In this document: piece after piece, positions 7,661 to 7,676 of the stretch | Layout of the letters: every line of letters starts with the position of its first letter | How positions within the stretch are numbered: the stretch's first letter is position 1 | Source of the DNA: Aquincolibacterium sp964606385 | Lineage (GTDB): Bacteria; Omnitrophota; Omnitrophia; Omnitrophales; Aquincolibacteriaceae | NCBI GenBank assembly: GCA_964606385.1 | Contig: CAZSFZ010000037.1 | Location: 1 to 7,676 of the forward strand | Length of the DNA: 7,676 bases | Direction of reading: 5' to 3' | Notes under the pieces: model-generated | What the model was told of the DNA's origin: nothing | Databases searched by the model: none | The model's input: only the letters and a program-made list of their open reading frames with translations | Program-made: the position numbers and the translations under genes

Positions 7661-7676
7661 CCCCCTGCTATTTTTT

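Noticed and set aside
7584..7661. GTG at 7661 as the rpoN start
   Set aside because: The added 26 residues do not resemble the family N-terminus, the GTG has no ribosome site, and a promoter-like sequence overlaps this stretch.

Overview
The window carries four genes and one short region of likely mobile DNA from a bacterial chromosome. The genes are the 3' nine-tenths of gltB, a complete gltD, a tRNA-Thr(CGU) and a small GIY-YIG nuclease ORF, all on the + strand, and a convergent rpoN (sigma-54) on the - strand. Coding density is high and the DNA is moderately GC-rich by eye. GltB and GltD are of the bacterial/plastid type. A sigma-54 factor, a tRNA without an encoded CCA, and a tRNA-linked GIY-YIG ORF would fit an uncultivated Gram-negative-type lineage such as Omnitrophota or a relative, but nothing here fixes the phylum.

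Layout. Positions 3-4178 are gltB, cut by the window edge so that the amidotransferase N-terminus and its nucleophilic Cys are missing. Positions 4180-5607 are gltD, separated from gltB by a single base. A 51-bp gap holds a weak hairpin plus T-run and an extended -10 promoter. The tRNA-Thr occupies 5659-5731. The GIY-YIG ORF follows at 5774-6040. Positions about 6015-6110 look like a decayed second copy of the 3' half of the same tRNA-Thr, broken by two short palindromes. A strong intrinsic terminator at 6116-6147 closes the + strand unit. rpoN runs from 7583 back to 6153, with a candidate leaderless promoter at 7590-7618.

How the genes work together. GltB and GltD form NADPH-dependent glutamate synthase, the second half of the GS-GOGAT ammonia assimilation cycle. 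RpoN classically serves nitrogen genes, but it lies on the other strand as its own unit, so a direct regulatory link to gltBD is only a suggestion.

The observation most worth following is the tRNA-Thr/GIY-YIG region. The nuclease ORF is bracketed by the tRNA 3' half and by a collinear, degenerate repeat of that half, and the terminator sits just beyond the second copy. This looks like a very small tRNA-targeting cassette of about 335-375 bp that inserted into tRNA-Thr and restored its 3' end. No larger novel system is visible.
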